The position numbers and the translations under genes are program-made. Below, piece by piece: positions 48,003 through 59,099 of a DNA stretch of 64,000 nt. This stretch comes from Montifringilla adamsi (Eukaryota; Chordata; Aves; Passeriformes; Passeridae), in the NCBI GenBank assembly GCA_017590115.1, contig JAGGNK010013558.1, positions 16,408,598 to 16,472,597 on the forward strand, written 5' to 3'. The first letter of the stretch is position 1. Each line of letters begins with the position of its first letter. The notes beneath the pieces were generated by a model. It was not told where the DNA came from. It ran no database searches and saw only the letters and a list, made by a program, of their open reading frames with translations.

Positions 48003-49059
48003 TCCTGCCTTGCAGCCAGAGGAAGCCATGCTCCAACTTCTGCACCTCCCAATGAAGAAGTTCTTCACCCCCAGCCTCCTGCCTCCAGCAGAGGCAAAAG
48101 GAGAAATCCTGCTTAACCATCTGTGACCTCAATGGGAAGCGATGGTCACCTTCCACTCAACCAAAAAACGTGACTGCTTTGGTGTGGGTGTGCATCTGCC
48201 TGAGGGGATGCAGAGCAACTTCAGCCTCCCTGTGTGGGGGTGGAAATGCCCTTGGGGTAACCTGGGTGATTCTTTTCAGGCAGATAAGGGAAGGCTTAAA
48301 ATGGGAAAAATTGAGATTGGACCTTAACATGTCCCTAACTATGGACATGAAAAACACACAGGGAAAATCACTGAGGGACAAAAACTTCAACCACTAGAAG
48401 AAGGTCTAGTATCAGCTACAAACTCTGCCAAACAACACCTTATTAACCCAATTCTGTCCAGGCATGCATTCACCCCAAAATTCCAGCTGAGCTACTGACA
48501 CTGCAGCAAATTTAAATACTGAGTTAGCCCCCAAAAGAAACCCCTCCCACACAGACTAAACACATGCTACATCTCTCACAAAGGAAGGAGACTTTTCCAC
48601 AGCTCCAGAAATATTCATTTGACAGTTTCTCTTTCCTTGGCTACAGCTCTAGTAATTGATCTGCTCTATTATTTTTCCCCATTCTTTCTCTCTTACATTT
48701 AAATATGTCCTTCATACTTCTGGAGGGTTTTTTTTCCCTAGCCTGTATCTCCACTGTTACATTATTTTTTATCTCTATCCTCTATTCTTCATGTGTGAAA
48801 AGGGTGCTCTGTTCTCTAATATTCATTTTTCTTTTTTTATTCTCCAAGTACTTTCTTTCCCATCTGTAACAGCCCCTAATATGCACCTCCATTCGATTTT
48901 ACTTACCCAGCTTGAAACCCTCTCATTCTAATTACCTTTTCAGTTTTCTTCTATTTCTCCCTTGAGATGTCTCAATTAGTGTACTTTTTCTTACTGGCTG
49001 TCACCTCTGAGCTACAAGGTGGGTCTAACTCCAACTTAAACCATGCAGAAAATAAATGA
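48003..49059. other. Unique noncoding sequence
   Basis: Nothing was recognised beyond a pyrimidine-rich stretch at about 48650-48960, whose 91-codon frame (48656-48931) is phenylalanine/serine-rich as expected from T-rich DNA and is not credible as a gene. Confidence 0.45.
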
Positions 49060-49560
49060 GGAGCTGTTCTTGGCGGCCCTGCTGAAGGTGGTGTTACTTT
49101 ACAAACTAGTGCACCTTTAATAGATGATAAATGGGCAGAAAAGTGGCCTTGTTAATGCAGCAGCCCTTGATTTGGTTGCCATGCCGTGTCCTTTCATTAC
49201 TCAAAGATACAGGAAAGGCAACCTATGCTAAGTCCTGGGTGATGTAATTCCATACAAAGAGAGTGAGTAGAGGCTAATTAACATAGTTCTGGTCAAAGCC
49301 TGAAATTAACTCTTGTCTTTAAAGACCAAAGCTAAAAATGTCATTTGTCTTGCCCATAATTATGTTTAGAGGTAATTATGGTAGCAGAATAACAGCAAGC
49401 AAAATGAGCCTAGGAGTGGGCTTTTCTGCCCTTTCTATCGCTGGCAGGACTCGGGATCCTATTTCTGTCAAAGAGAACTGGATAAAAATGCAGGTGACAT
49501 CCACAGTACATTTCTTTGATTAAAATTGGCACTGTTATATTGAAGTTCACACAGAGCTTT
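49060..49560. promoter_or_regulatory. Candidate conserved noncoding element with homeodomain and LEF/TCF-like sites
   Basis: TAATTA cores lie at 49275-49280 and 49373-49378, a perfect palindrome CATAATTATG at 49355-49364, and a LEF/TCF-type CTTTGAT at 49514-49520 beside TTAAAATT. CpGs are retained (TTGGCGGCC, GCCGTGTCC, CTATCGCTGG, CTCGGGATCC). No repeat was recognised; the 61-codon frame at 49338-49523 has no family resemblance. The motifs are seen directly; an enhancer role is inferred. Confidence 0.4.
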
Positions 49561-50798
49561 CAGAACCTGAGGAGTAAATTCTCTCTCCACATGTTCCCAC
49601 ATAATGGAGAAACGAGCACCCTCCCCACGGCCGCCGGCACTGCCGCCAAGGGGAGATGTGAGCCTGATTAAAGAGCCAGGCTTGGACCCCAGAACCACAT
49701 CCACAGGGACGTGTCCTGCCACAGACTCAATTCCCAGGTCCCTTCAAATGACCCAAGATATCTACACAGCACAGAGTTACCTCCAAATTAAAGCATTTAC
49801 TTCCTGGGGTAATTAATTTGTCATGCAGGTCTGACCACATCATCATTTATCCAGAGCCACAATAACTATCTCTGTGTTCTGCAGAACAGATATATGCCCC
49901 ACATGTTTGAATCCACTTATTTAAATTATATATCTATGTTTAAAAAGATATTATTGTTGTTATTATTGCTGCTATTATTAAAATCCCAGTAGCATATGCT
50001 GCTGTCACCATTCAGGTGTCCTCAGATCCATCTACCTGCAGTACCTGCTTCACCACCAGCCCTGAAATTTATGGGCACATCATCCATTAGTGACTTGGAG
50101 GATTTATTTGTGAGGTATGTAGTACTAATTTAAAGATTTCAAACTAAACTTTAGATTTCTACTGCACTGGGGGTGAAAGGAATAAAAATGCACACGCACG
50201 GCCCATTAGTGCATGGGCTGCTGGCAGATGCCAAGGTCTGGAGCACAGCTGTAAGCAGAGCACATTCACTTGGTCCAAATTTGTCTGTTTCTGAAATTAT
50301 TACACTTTACAGTGTAAATTCAGTGAATTCACCCAAGGGCCCATAATATCATTTTTGGCACAAGTACAAACTAAGTTATAGCCATGATTTCACAGAGATG
50401 ACGATACTGCATAAAACACATTACAACAACTTTTATGAAGTTCTGAAGGAGAAAAGATCACCTCTGCAGACTTTTCTAATGGTTCTAATGGAACACCTCT
50501 GCCATTTACCTCTGCCATTTTTACTGGTATCCTTCATGGCAAGCAGGGAATGAGGGAAAAGTTCCTCTGAGGGGACCAGCCCTAGGGGTTCCAAAGGCAT
50601 TCTTCCACTGAGCTGCTGAAATTTTAGTCAGTCTTAAGAGATCAGCTCCACTGGAGCACTAAATTTTAAGGACCAGTTTAAGGGCATGGTACAGGAGTTC
50701 TGCTTTAATTATTTTTTTAAATGCCTACACCTGTATAACCCTTAAGTTGTCTCTTTCCAGGACTCCAGAACACTTCCAGAATGCTTGGGGAGGGGGGG
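49561..50798. other. Unique noncoding sequence up to the assembly gap
   Basis: A small CpG-bearing patch (CACGGCCGCCGGCACTGCCGCC) lies near 49626-49647. A TTATTG/ATT trinucleotide-rich tract lies at about 49950-49980. Repeat-free AT-rich DNA at 50010-50420 may be conserved. Local micro-duplications occur at 50477-50520 (TTCTAATGG twice; CCTCTGCCATTT twice). No gene was recognised. Confidence 0.4.
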
Positions 50799-50862
50799 NN
50801 NNNNNNNNNNNNNNNNNNNNNNNNNNNNNNNNNNNNNNNNNNNNNNNNNNGGGGGTGGGGGG
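50791..50862. other. 52-base assembly gap flanked by G runs
   Basis: 50799-50850 is 52 consecutive N. The left flank reads GGGGAGGGGGGG and the right flank GGGGGTGGGGGGAAGGG. The missing bases are probably G-rich simple repeat, the sort that forms G-quadruplexes and fails in short-read sequencing. The N count may not equal the true length. Frames drawn through the gap are artefacts. Confidence 0.97.
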
Positions 50863-53800
50863 AAGGGTCTTACATCCCCAAAAGTTCATGTTTTTTTCCC
50901 CAGCTAATTCAGTTACCCAGTAAAATGTGTCCCTTCTCCCTACAGACATTGCCTCACATCCTTCTTTAGACCTTCACAGCTATTGCATTACTACCACTAC
51001 TTTCACAAGTGCCAAAAGTACCTTTATGATGACATCTGCCAGTATCACCTGACAGACACAAGCACCAAAGCCCATCTGGAAAAGCTGCCTCTCCCCATAA
51101 TATTTTTGCATACTTCATGAGATTTTCTTGCAAAATTTTTTAATGATTTGTTTAAACACAAAAAAGAGCTGAAGAGTTGCATGTTACACTGACATCTGTT
51201 ACGTTCAAACTCTCTTTGGGGTCCTGTTAACCAAGTTTCATCCCTAACTAGGTGGAATTCTAGAGATGCAAACCCTGCAAAGTTGCCATTTATGGGACCT
51301 GCACTGAAATTACACCTCTCTCAACTCCTAAGAGCAAGAACAGTTCTCTGCAGCACACCCAGCCTGGCTTATCCTCCCAGTGGAAAAGCACACAGAGTGC
51401 AAACCAGAAAACCAGACTGTGACTGAAGTGACCCAGAGACAGCAAACAGCACCCCTGAACCTAAACCATCTTCTGCCTCTCATTGGCATGGCACAGAACC
51501 ATCAGAACAAAGATGTGATCTGAAAATAGAAAGCTTTTTGAGTTCAGAGTCTGTCACCAGGGGCACGTGTGACACTCTTTGGACCTGCACCTGTTCTACA
51601 CAGAACCAGGGGCTGGATAGAGTGGCAGCAGTGAGAGGGTGACAATGTCAGTGAGCCCACAGGACCCCAGCCACCACCAGAGATTTATCACTGTTTGGCC
51701 ATGTTAGCCCAGGGCTGACAAGCAGCCTCTCTTCACACAGTGAGCTCTGAATCAGGCTCTCAGATGCCCTGCACCTCCTTTCCAAAATATTTCCTCCCCA
51801 TCTCCATTGCCCCAAGGTTTGGTGTGGCTGGACCCACTAGTGTACACATATCATAAAGAAATGTGTCCTACAATCTCACCACAGCGCAGAGATCAAACTG
51901 GAAAAGATCTTAGAGGCCCCAATTTCTTTAGCCATGAAACAAAACTTTCACTGCAAATCATTAGTTTTCACAGGAGTGACTCATCTTCTCCCTTTGGCAT
52001 GGGAAGCTCATCAGATGCTGTGATGTTTGACCAGCTGAGCAGCCACTGGCAGAGCACCTTCTCTGAGATCAGTGGGTCTGTGTCAGTCTGGCCATTCCAC
52101 CAGCAGTGGCACCTACAGCCATGATTCCCAAACTGCAGCACTGCATGAAGCCATCCCAAGGTGGCCTGCTGCCACAAAAGAGCTCATGTCTTTCCATTCA
52201 CATTATTTGGGCATGACTGATACCAACTGCTGACCCTGAGCTCACAGGACCATGATTTTCCTCTCCTTGACACCAATGGGATATCTAAAACAGTAAAACA
52301 CCTTTACTGAAGCCCCCAGCTCCTGCTAAAATCAAAGATTTGTACTGGAGGGGAGAAAGCAGAGATCCCAGTTTGTGCTCAGAATTCCAGCAGGATGAAT
52401 CCATCACTGCCACTTGGCTTCCAATTGTTAATTTGAGTGAAGGAACTCTTATCTTCTATGGAAACCTTCTCAAATCAGCAGGAACTCGTTTGTTAAAACT
52501 GCTTCCCTGTCTCTACTGTGTTTGAGAGCACCTTGGTCTTTGCAGAGCAGCACAAAGCAACACAGACAACTCTAAAATGTCTCAGATGGCAGCTCCAAAT
52601 GCTTACAGTTTATGTAAAGCCATGGAGCCAGCATGATAAGATCTAATTACCAAGCGAATTAGTAAAAAAACAGCTGCAAGGTTTGCAGAAATGTCTGGAA
52701 GTGCAGAGTAAATGGCCACAATTGATGGAGTTATTGCACAGGCATCCTGAGGGCACAGTCTGCAGCACTCCAGTCCTAACCAAAATCACTGTCAACAGTT
52801 GTTGTTTTCTCCATTCTGTTAAATGAGAAGAGCATGAAAATGATCCTGCAAACAGCCATTTAATACTCTCATGCACGTGAACTGCAATTATCAGCAGCAG
52901 CAACAACAAACTCTGTTGTAATGTGTTCATGGTTAATCAATTCAATTGATCACTGTTTATTAAATAAAAACCTGCTCTCTAAACAGTTCTTCTCTAAATG
53001 GCAAGTTTTGGGGTTTGGGTTTTTTTTCCTAGCTTTCTTTTTCTTTTTTTCTTCTGTTTTGTTGTTTTTTTGGTTTTTTGTTTTGTTTTTTTTTTTTTTT
53101 TTAACGTGCTTCTAGGAGAATCAGGACACCAATTAAAGCTTTTAATTTAAATCCAAGCTAAGAGAAATGTTAGCAACATATAGTGCCTTTACAAAAGCAT
53201 TAGCTTAAAAGAGGTTTGAATCAGCCTAGCCACTCCCTGGAAAGCTGCACTGGATCTGATTCCTCCCAGTTCCAAAGGCTTTCAAGGCAAGTTAGCAACA
53301 GCCAGCATATTTATGTGTGTAAGAGACAGTCATGACCAGGTCAGCTCAGGATATCAGAAGTGGGCTGTTGGCAATGCAGATTAGGGGACACACTTTATTC
53401 ACATCAGCACTGCAGCATTGATCACCCCTATTCTGCACCTTTACAAAGTAGATTGGAAATCAATGAATTGCAGGCTGGAGAGACGCTGTGGATAACAGAA
53501 ATCCTCTATAGCCAGTTATCTCCCTACAAGGAATAACGACCCTGCACAGACTTGAATCCTTTAAATCTACAAGGAATATCCACTACATCACAAGTTCAAT
53601 GGAGATTGATACCAGGCACAGTCAGGGTCTGGCTGTACCCCAGCCCAGAGCCAACTCCAGCACTTGAGCACCACACCCAGAACTTCCACCTGCAGTGCTG
53701 GAGTCCTCCCTGCCCTTCAGCTGCTCCAAACGCTGCAGAAGGGAGGAAAAGGGGAGTGTTGACACACAAAAATAACCTCGTGGGATTTAATTAAGACCAC

Positions 53801-54310
53801 TGAACCTGTGTCACTTGTAATTTGTGGCAGATTTGAACCCATGCCTCCAGAAGGGGAAAATGAAGGCCTTTCCAGTACATTAGCTGACTTCAATAGCAAA
53901 GTCAAATCTGACGTCCTGTGACCCTCGAGTGAACGAAGACTTAAGGAGTCCCTGTTACCCCAATTATTTCTGACTAGGTTTGTGAGATGTTTGCACTACC
54001 ATGGAATCCAGCCACAACCAGGTACCTGCCCTAATGGGGCAAGTGCAAAGCCTCCCCATGCCATGAAACCTTGGTAAGAGCATTAGAAACCTCCAGTAAA
54101 ATTGGGTCATTAATGGCATGTTCCATGGAGAAAAAGGGATGTAGGGGATATTCCTTGCCCTGCCAGCAGACACCTGGCCTCCACAGGAGCTAGGAGAAAG
54201 CTTACAAACAAAGCTCTGCCTTTTATGACCAAAGTGGAAAAATTCAACTTCCCAAAAATGCTTTAAGTCAAGTAAAATATTTTGTTCAGTCTCATATCAC
54301 ACACAGAAGC
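50863..54310. other. Unique noncoding sequence with a long T-rich tract
   Basis: No gene was recognised. A T/G-rich low-complexity tract spans about 53018-53102 and ends in about 20 T. Frames at 51807-52124 (plus) and 51968-52177 (minus) oppose each other without support. Confidence 0.45.
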
Positions 54311-54360
54311 ACACAGAATCACCAGGATCATCGAGTCCAACCCATTATCAGGTGTTTCAC
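54311..54360 (-). mobile_element. Very short CR1 3' fragment (antisense)
   Basis: CACAGAATCACCAGGATCAT followed by CGAGTCCAACCCATTATCAG matches the extreme 3' end (reverse complement) of the CR1 subfamily reading 'AGAATCACCAGGTTGGAAGAGACCCACCGGATCATCGAGTCCAACC', with an internal deletion of about 22 bp. Only about 50 bp survive, typical of extreme 5' truncation. Confidence 0.7.
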
Positions 54361-54939
54361 CTTTGATCCCTTCAGAGACTGGGGGAAGGGTGAGAACTTG
54401 CTTTATTTTTTGGTCAAAATGAGGCATATTTTGCAGTGGAAAATGTTAATATTATTTTTTAATTATGTTTTAATTCCTTACTTTTCAACCAGAATTGATT
54501 GCTAACTATGCAACCAACTTGCAAATAGGTTCAGCTGACCCAGAATTATCAGTTCTCTTCAGGGGTAGGAGAGGAAATCACTGAAATCTTTTGCTCAGAA
54601 TAACTTCTACAGAGGTATTTCAGGGAAACTGAAAATTTTATATGAGTGTCCCAAGTAAACCAGTTCAATAAAATAATACTAAAAGGAAAACTTTTGCCCA
54701 AGATGAGATGTCATGCCTGACTGACCAGCAATAACAGCACCAGGGAGGCTGAAAGCTGCAGCAGTAGCAGCAGCCTCTCTAGTCTGACCCGTTTGAGAGA
54801 AAAGGGATTATTAGGGAATAAAATTAAATCCTTTCGTTATAGGCTCCACAGCCAGTGAGTTCAGCACACAGCTGTCTAGTGACTGCGTTAAATCCATCCT
54901 TACCCCCAGGCTGGCCAGGCAGCATCAGTCAAATGAATT
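54361..54939. other. Unique noncoding sequence
   Basis: AT-rich to mixed sequence without a recognised gene or repeat. A short GCAGCAGTAGCAGCAGCC run lies near 54760. Confidence 0.45.
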
Positions 54940-55450
54940 CCTGACGCTGCTGATCAGCAGCCGGGAGAGGAGCAGGGCAGGTCCAGCCGCTCGGAAAGGT
55001 GCCGGGGGGACCCTGCCCAGCCCAGCTCGGCAGAAATAGCCCCAAAAAAACCCCAGCCCTGCCCTGGGTGCTCGCATGAACACGGCGCTGAAGAAAGGGG
55101 GGTGTCCCCCGTAGGAAATTGGCATCTGAAGGATAGAAGCGATGCCGCATCAAAGCGCTTCATAATGAGCTACAAATTTTGTTTGTAGTTCAGCAATTTA
55201 TATGGATTAGCAGCCGCTGACCTTCCCAAGGCCCCCGAACGCCTGCAGGCTCCATCCCTGGTCACAGAGTGACCTCTAGTGTTACCTACAGCGGCACAGA
55301 CTGGGCTGAGCCCAAGGGCTGAGAGCCGCTTCCCAGCTGGGCTAACCTGGCATCCTCCCACTGATGCTCCCGGAGCTCTCCTCATTCATGGCAGGGCACG
55401 AAACACCTCCCGGAGCCTGGTCCAGCTGTGCTGCACCGGGACCACGGCAG
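54940..55450. promoter_or_regulatory. CpG-richer patch with a CTCF-like site
   Basis: About 23 CpG dinucleotides in roughly 510 bp, the highest density in the window. Inside it, 55160-55225 is an AT-rich core (ATAATGAGCTACAAATTTTG...) that looks like a conserved noncoding element. GACCTCTAGTGT at 55271-55282 matches 10 of 12 positions of the reverse-complement CTCF core GCCMYCTRSTGG. No TATA box, initiator or exon could be defined, and overlapping minus-strand frames (54925-55163, 55170-55385) are as expected of GC-rich DNA. It could be a small CpG island promoter for an unannotated transcript, an insulator, or only a GC-rich patch. Confidence 0.35.
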
Positions 55451-55492
55451 GATGATAGAGAAGTACCCAAAAACCTGAAGCTGTTGAGCCTA

Positions 55493-55628
55493 ATCACAGA
55501 ACCCCAGACTGGTTTGGGTTAGAGGAGACCTCACAGCTCATCTTGTTCCACCCCTGCCATGGGGAGTGCTCCTTCCACCAGACCAGGGTGCCCAAAGCCC
55601 CGTCCAACCCAGCCTGGAACACTCCTTC
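55493..55628 (-). mobile_element. CR1 LINE 3' fragment (antisense)
   Basis: Reverse-complement CR1 landmarks in order: AATCACAGAACCCCAGACTG, GTTTGGGTTAGAGGAGACCT, CACAGCTCATCTTGTTCCAC, CCCTGCCATGGGGAGTGCTC, CTTCCACCAGACCAGGGTGC, CCAAAGCCCCGTCCAACCCA, GCCTGGAACACTCC. It is 5'-truncated after about 135 bp. Divergence is similar to the copy at 36854. Confidence 0.88.
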
Positions 55629-58269
55629 CTATGTCTTCTGCTTCCCCACTTGTGAGAGCAGTCTGCTCCTCTCACTAACTGGCACACAAAAGTTTTAATG
55701 AATTTTTAAAACCCTGAAGAATGTTAGTGCAGAAAGGTAAAACAGAGCTGAGTGCACAGGTTTGAGTCTATTTCCTGCAGAGCCCAGGTGTAAGCTGTAA
55801 GCAACTAAACAGCCCTGCTGTTTAAAGCAGCAGCATCCTCCAAAGGCTGCTTATTCCTGCATCTTTCCAATCCAATCTGGAAAACCAGGAGCTCCAGCAC
55901 ACTGCCAGGAGGGGACAGACACGTGGCACCTCCTAAGCCTGGCTTTCTGTTTGAAAACACCCAAACCAAGGGAAGGGCACTGAATCACTGCACAGGGACA
56001 AATGCTGGGGGTGAACATTGTCACACACCTCCTGACAAGCACTCCTGCAGCAGGTTTTCTTTTTCTGCACAGCTCCCTTTGGCTGGGAACTGCATTTCTG
56101 ATCACAGAAAGAAAGAAATAGCTTTGAATCTTCCTTCTTATCAGCTACTGTCCCCAGTAACCATGGACACTGGACTTCCACGGAGCAGGGGAAAACCACA
56201 CTGCAGACAAACCCTCCCGATCTTCTCATTAGGGACATAAGTACAACACAGCATTAAATAATATAAGCCAAGTTCAATCAGGTCTTTCTGAGATGACCAC
56301 AAAATGTTCTCAAAACTTCACACCACAGTCAGTTCAGGTTCCTGAAGATTCAGCGGCCCCATGTACTCTTGGGGGGCAAGTCCAGCACAAAATCTCCATG
56401 TCTGCCTTTCAGTGATGTGCAGTAAAACCTCACCTCTCCAGTCTCACAAGGTTCACATCCCCTCCCTGAAAGATCATCCTGGACTAGCAAAATTTGAATA
56501 AGTGAGGTGCCAGTAGCTGAAAGGCAAAGGGTAAATGGGAATGGTAGGAATTAGTGTAAGGATGGAAGTACAGAGGTACCAAAAACCCACAGGAGAAGGG
56601 GAAAAAGCTGAAGAGCAGTGGTCAGGATGTTACCAAACTGGCTCTTACTGTGGTCATAGACTCTTCCAGCTTCAGCTTTTCTTGTAACAAAAATTAATGC
56701 AGGTATTTGGATGGGCAACTGAGATAAGCAGATTTGCATTGCTGGAATGAAGTCAGGACTCACAGATGCTCCTTTGGTGTTTCTGAGTCCTCTGGGCTTT
56801 TAGCTGCTACCTTTTCTGTCCTTTTCCTCATGCGTAAGGACACCTCAGACCACTTTGAGTTCTGACAGTCTGCTTAAATCCATGGGCAGGCTTCCACCCT
56901 CCACAGACCAACAGCCTGCGACACACATCTCCTTCCCCAGATCATGGAATGAAAAAACATAATAAAATCAAACAAACAAAAACATGTAATTTTGAAACCT
57001 TGTCCAACTCCTTTCACCTACACAAAAGAGTTGAAGGTTCAAGTGCCTATTTTAAGCAGAGAAGGCCAGAAAGTCCATCAGTAGTTGGCACAGTGGCTTT
57101 ACCAGACAAAATTAATGAGCTGGAGTGGCATGAACGACAGGGCTGGCATTCCTTGCAGGCCATGATTATCACTTCTCAAATTACCCCTGAGCAGAGCAAG
57201 CCAAGTGGAGCAGCACATCACACTCACACACACCAAACCAAGAACCAAGGCCTCAGGAAGCTTCAGAACTCCCTGTCCTCAGCTGGGGGGAAGAAACGTT
57301 GTAGTTAGGCATAAGAGAGTGACTCACTGTTCAAAATTACCTGTTCTCCTCTCAGAATCATAAAAGCCACAAAAGGAACACGCTGCTCAGAGAAAAAAAA
57401 AAAAAAAAAAGTATTCTGATATTATACAGGGATGAGGAATAGAATAAAAGAAGGGTTAAGGAAGTGTCAGCCTGGAATACATCTGGTAATTGCTTGGTTC
57501 AGTGTTCTCAGGGATTGGCTCAATTGTCCTTGGAGTGGTTTCCATCAGCTTCAGGAAGCCCTTAACACACAACCAGTCTGACAGATGGATCTCCACCATA
57601 CCTCAGGTACCACTGCACCTGGAAAAAGTCTCTGCTGAAAGAGAAAGCAGGTTTGATGAAGGCTGAAATTAAGGCTTGTTCAACACAGGGCACTGAGTTC
57701 AAATAGGAGGGAGGAAAATTAAGTATGTCTGAAGGCTCCCTGACAAGACACAGATTCTGGAATAACAGTACAAATACTCTGCATCCATTTCCAAAGGGCA
57801 AAGGAGCTTCCATGGAGTGATAATCCAGAGTTATTCCTGACTGATATCTCCTCCTGTAGACAAACACTTGTTAACAGTGAAACACAGTGTATTGACAGGA
57901 ATAAACTGTGGAATTCAGATACATTTGTTAGGGCTAAGAGAAGTGTAAACCTCGAGGATAAAATTAGGGAAAGTGTCTACTTGTAACTTGTTGAGGAACC
58001 AAGGGAGAAAGCTAAAATCAAACAGTACCAGACAGACAACTATCAGTAACCCAAACAGAGAGGTACAACAGGGCAGAGAAATAGCAGCCCAGATGGTGGT
58101 CATGTGAAAAAACACATTCCACAGATTGCAAAGTACTTAACTTATTTATGATTACACGAGACAGAGAAACATGGCAAAGTTAAAAAAGAAATTAACTTGG
58201 ACCACCATCACAGACATATGCCAGTTGTGCACCTCTCTGATTTTGACTCATTGTTTCTTATTTTTTCAG
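55629..58269. other. Unique noncoding sequence
   Basis: Overlapping frames at 55851-56240 on both strands and the 119-codon plus frame at 56949-57308 show no recognised domain. A18 lies at 57393-57410. The minus frame at 57562-57867 (101 codons) is not recognised. No repeat family was identified. Confidence 0.45.
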
Positions 58270-58392
58270 CAAGATACCTTTGATGTTTTAGATATGTCTA
58301 GAAGGAAAAAGATATCTTACAAGATAATTTATGATATTGCATACCAAAGTACTGAAGGAAATGGTGATTTTGCTGAGAGACAGAAATTCTAA
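58270..58392 (+). other. Weak candidate terminal coding exon
   Basis: A pyrimidine-rich tract ending TTTCTTATTTTTTCAG at 58269, with a possible branch-like TTTGACTCA about 20-30 bases upstream, precedes an open stretch of 40 codons ending in TAA at 58390-58392. An AATAAA lies at 58688-58693. The predicted peptide is charged and ends NGDFAERQKF; no family was recognised. A good acceptor with a short frame also arises often by chance in AT-rich DNA, and no upstream exon could be identified. It is recorded only so that RNA data can test it. Confidence 0.12.
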
Positions 58393-59099
58393 AAAATGTT
58401 AAGCTGGTCAATAGCTACTTGCCACTGATCTCCCCAAGAAAAAGACTGAGGTTATTCTGATGAGTAAAGTGATAATATTGCAGCTTCTCCCAGTATTGCC
58501 TGAGCATCAGTGCTCTAACAAGAGAGAAGAATAGCCATGTCAGGAACATCTCTCCTCTTTGTCTTCATTAATTTACATTTTTGGCTGCACACCCCAGAGG
58601 TGTGCAGCAGAGAGGAATGTGCAGGCTACAAAGGGCTCAGCTGGAATCGCAGCCCAGTTCTACCATAAAATGACTCAAAATTCATTAAATAAAACAAACC
58701 TGTTGTAGCCCAAGGATTGACTGACTTGCAGTTTCCCCTGCTCCTGGGTTAATACAGCAGAGTTGGCACATTGATAGAACACTCAGCAGGACAATGGGGT
58801 GTGCTGAATTCAAATGAGCCTTCAAGGCTGGTGGGACTCTGCAAGGGACTCTGTGCATAGTCTGCAGCTTGGAGGAAGGGAAGAGAATACAGATAAAAAG
58901 GGAAGAAAAATGTAAAAAGCAGCAGTTGCACACTGACATAGATTTGTCACAGAAAACAGAGGATCCTGCACACCTTGAAGTAACTGCAAACCAGAGAAGA
59001 CCACAAATTCTACCTTTGAGTTTAGATTAAGTGGATCTTCTGCTTTAAGTATGTCTGACTACAGGTCAGCTCATTATAAAAATCAACAGTCCATACATC
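58393..59099. other. Unique noncoding sequence
   Basis: No gene or repeat was recognised. Overlapping minus-strand frames at 58685-59004 are rich in leucine, phenylalanine and serine as expected of the composition. Confidence 0.45.

Noticed and set aside
57420..57900. Possible protein relic on the minus strand
   Set aside because: Two frames read for some length but no known retroviral, LINE or host family was recognised.
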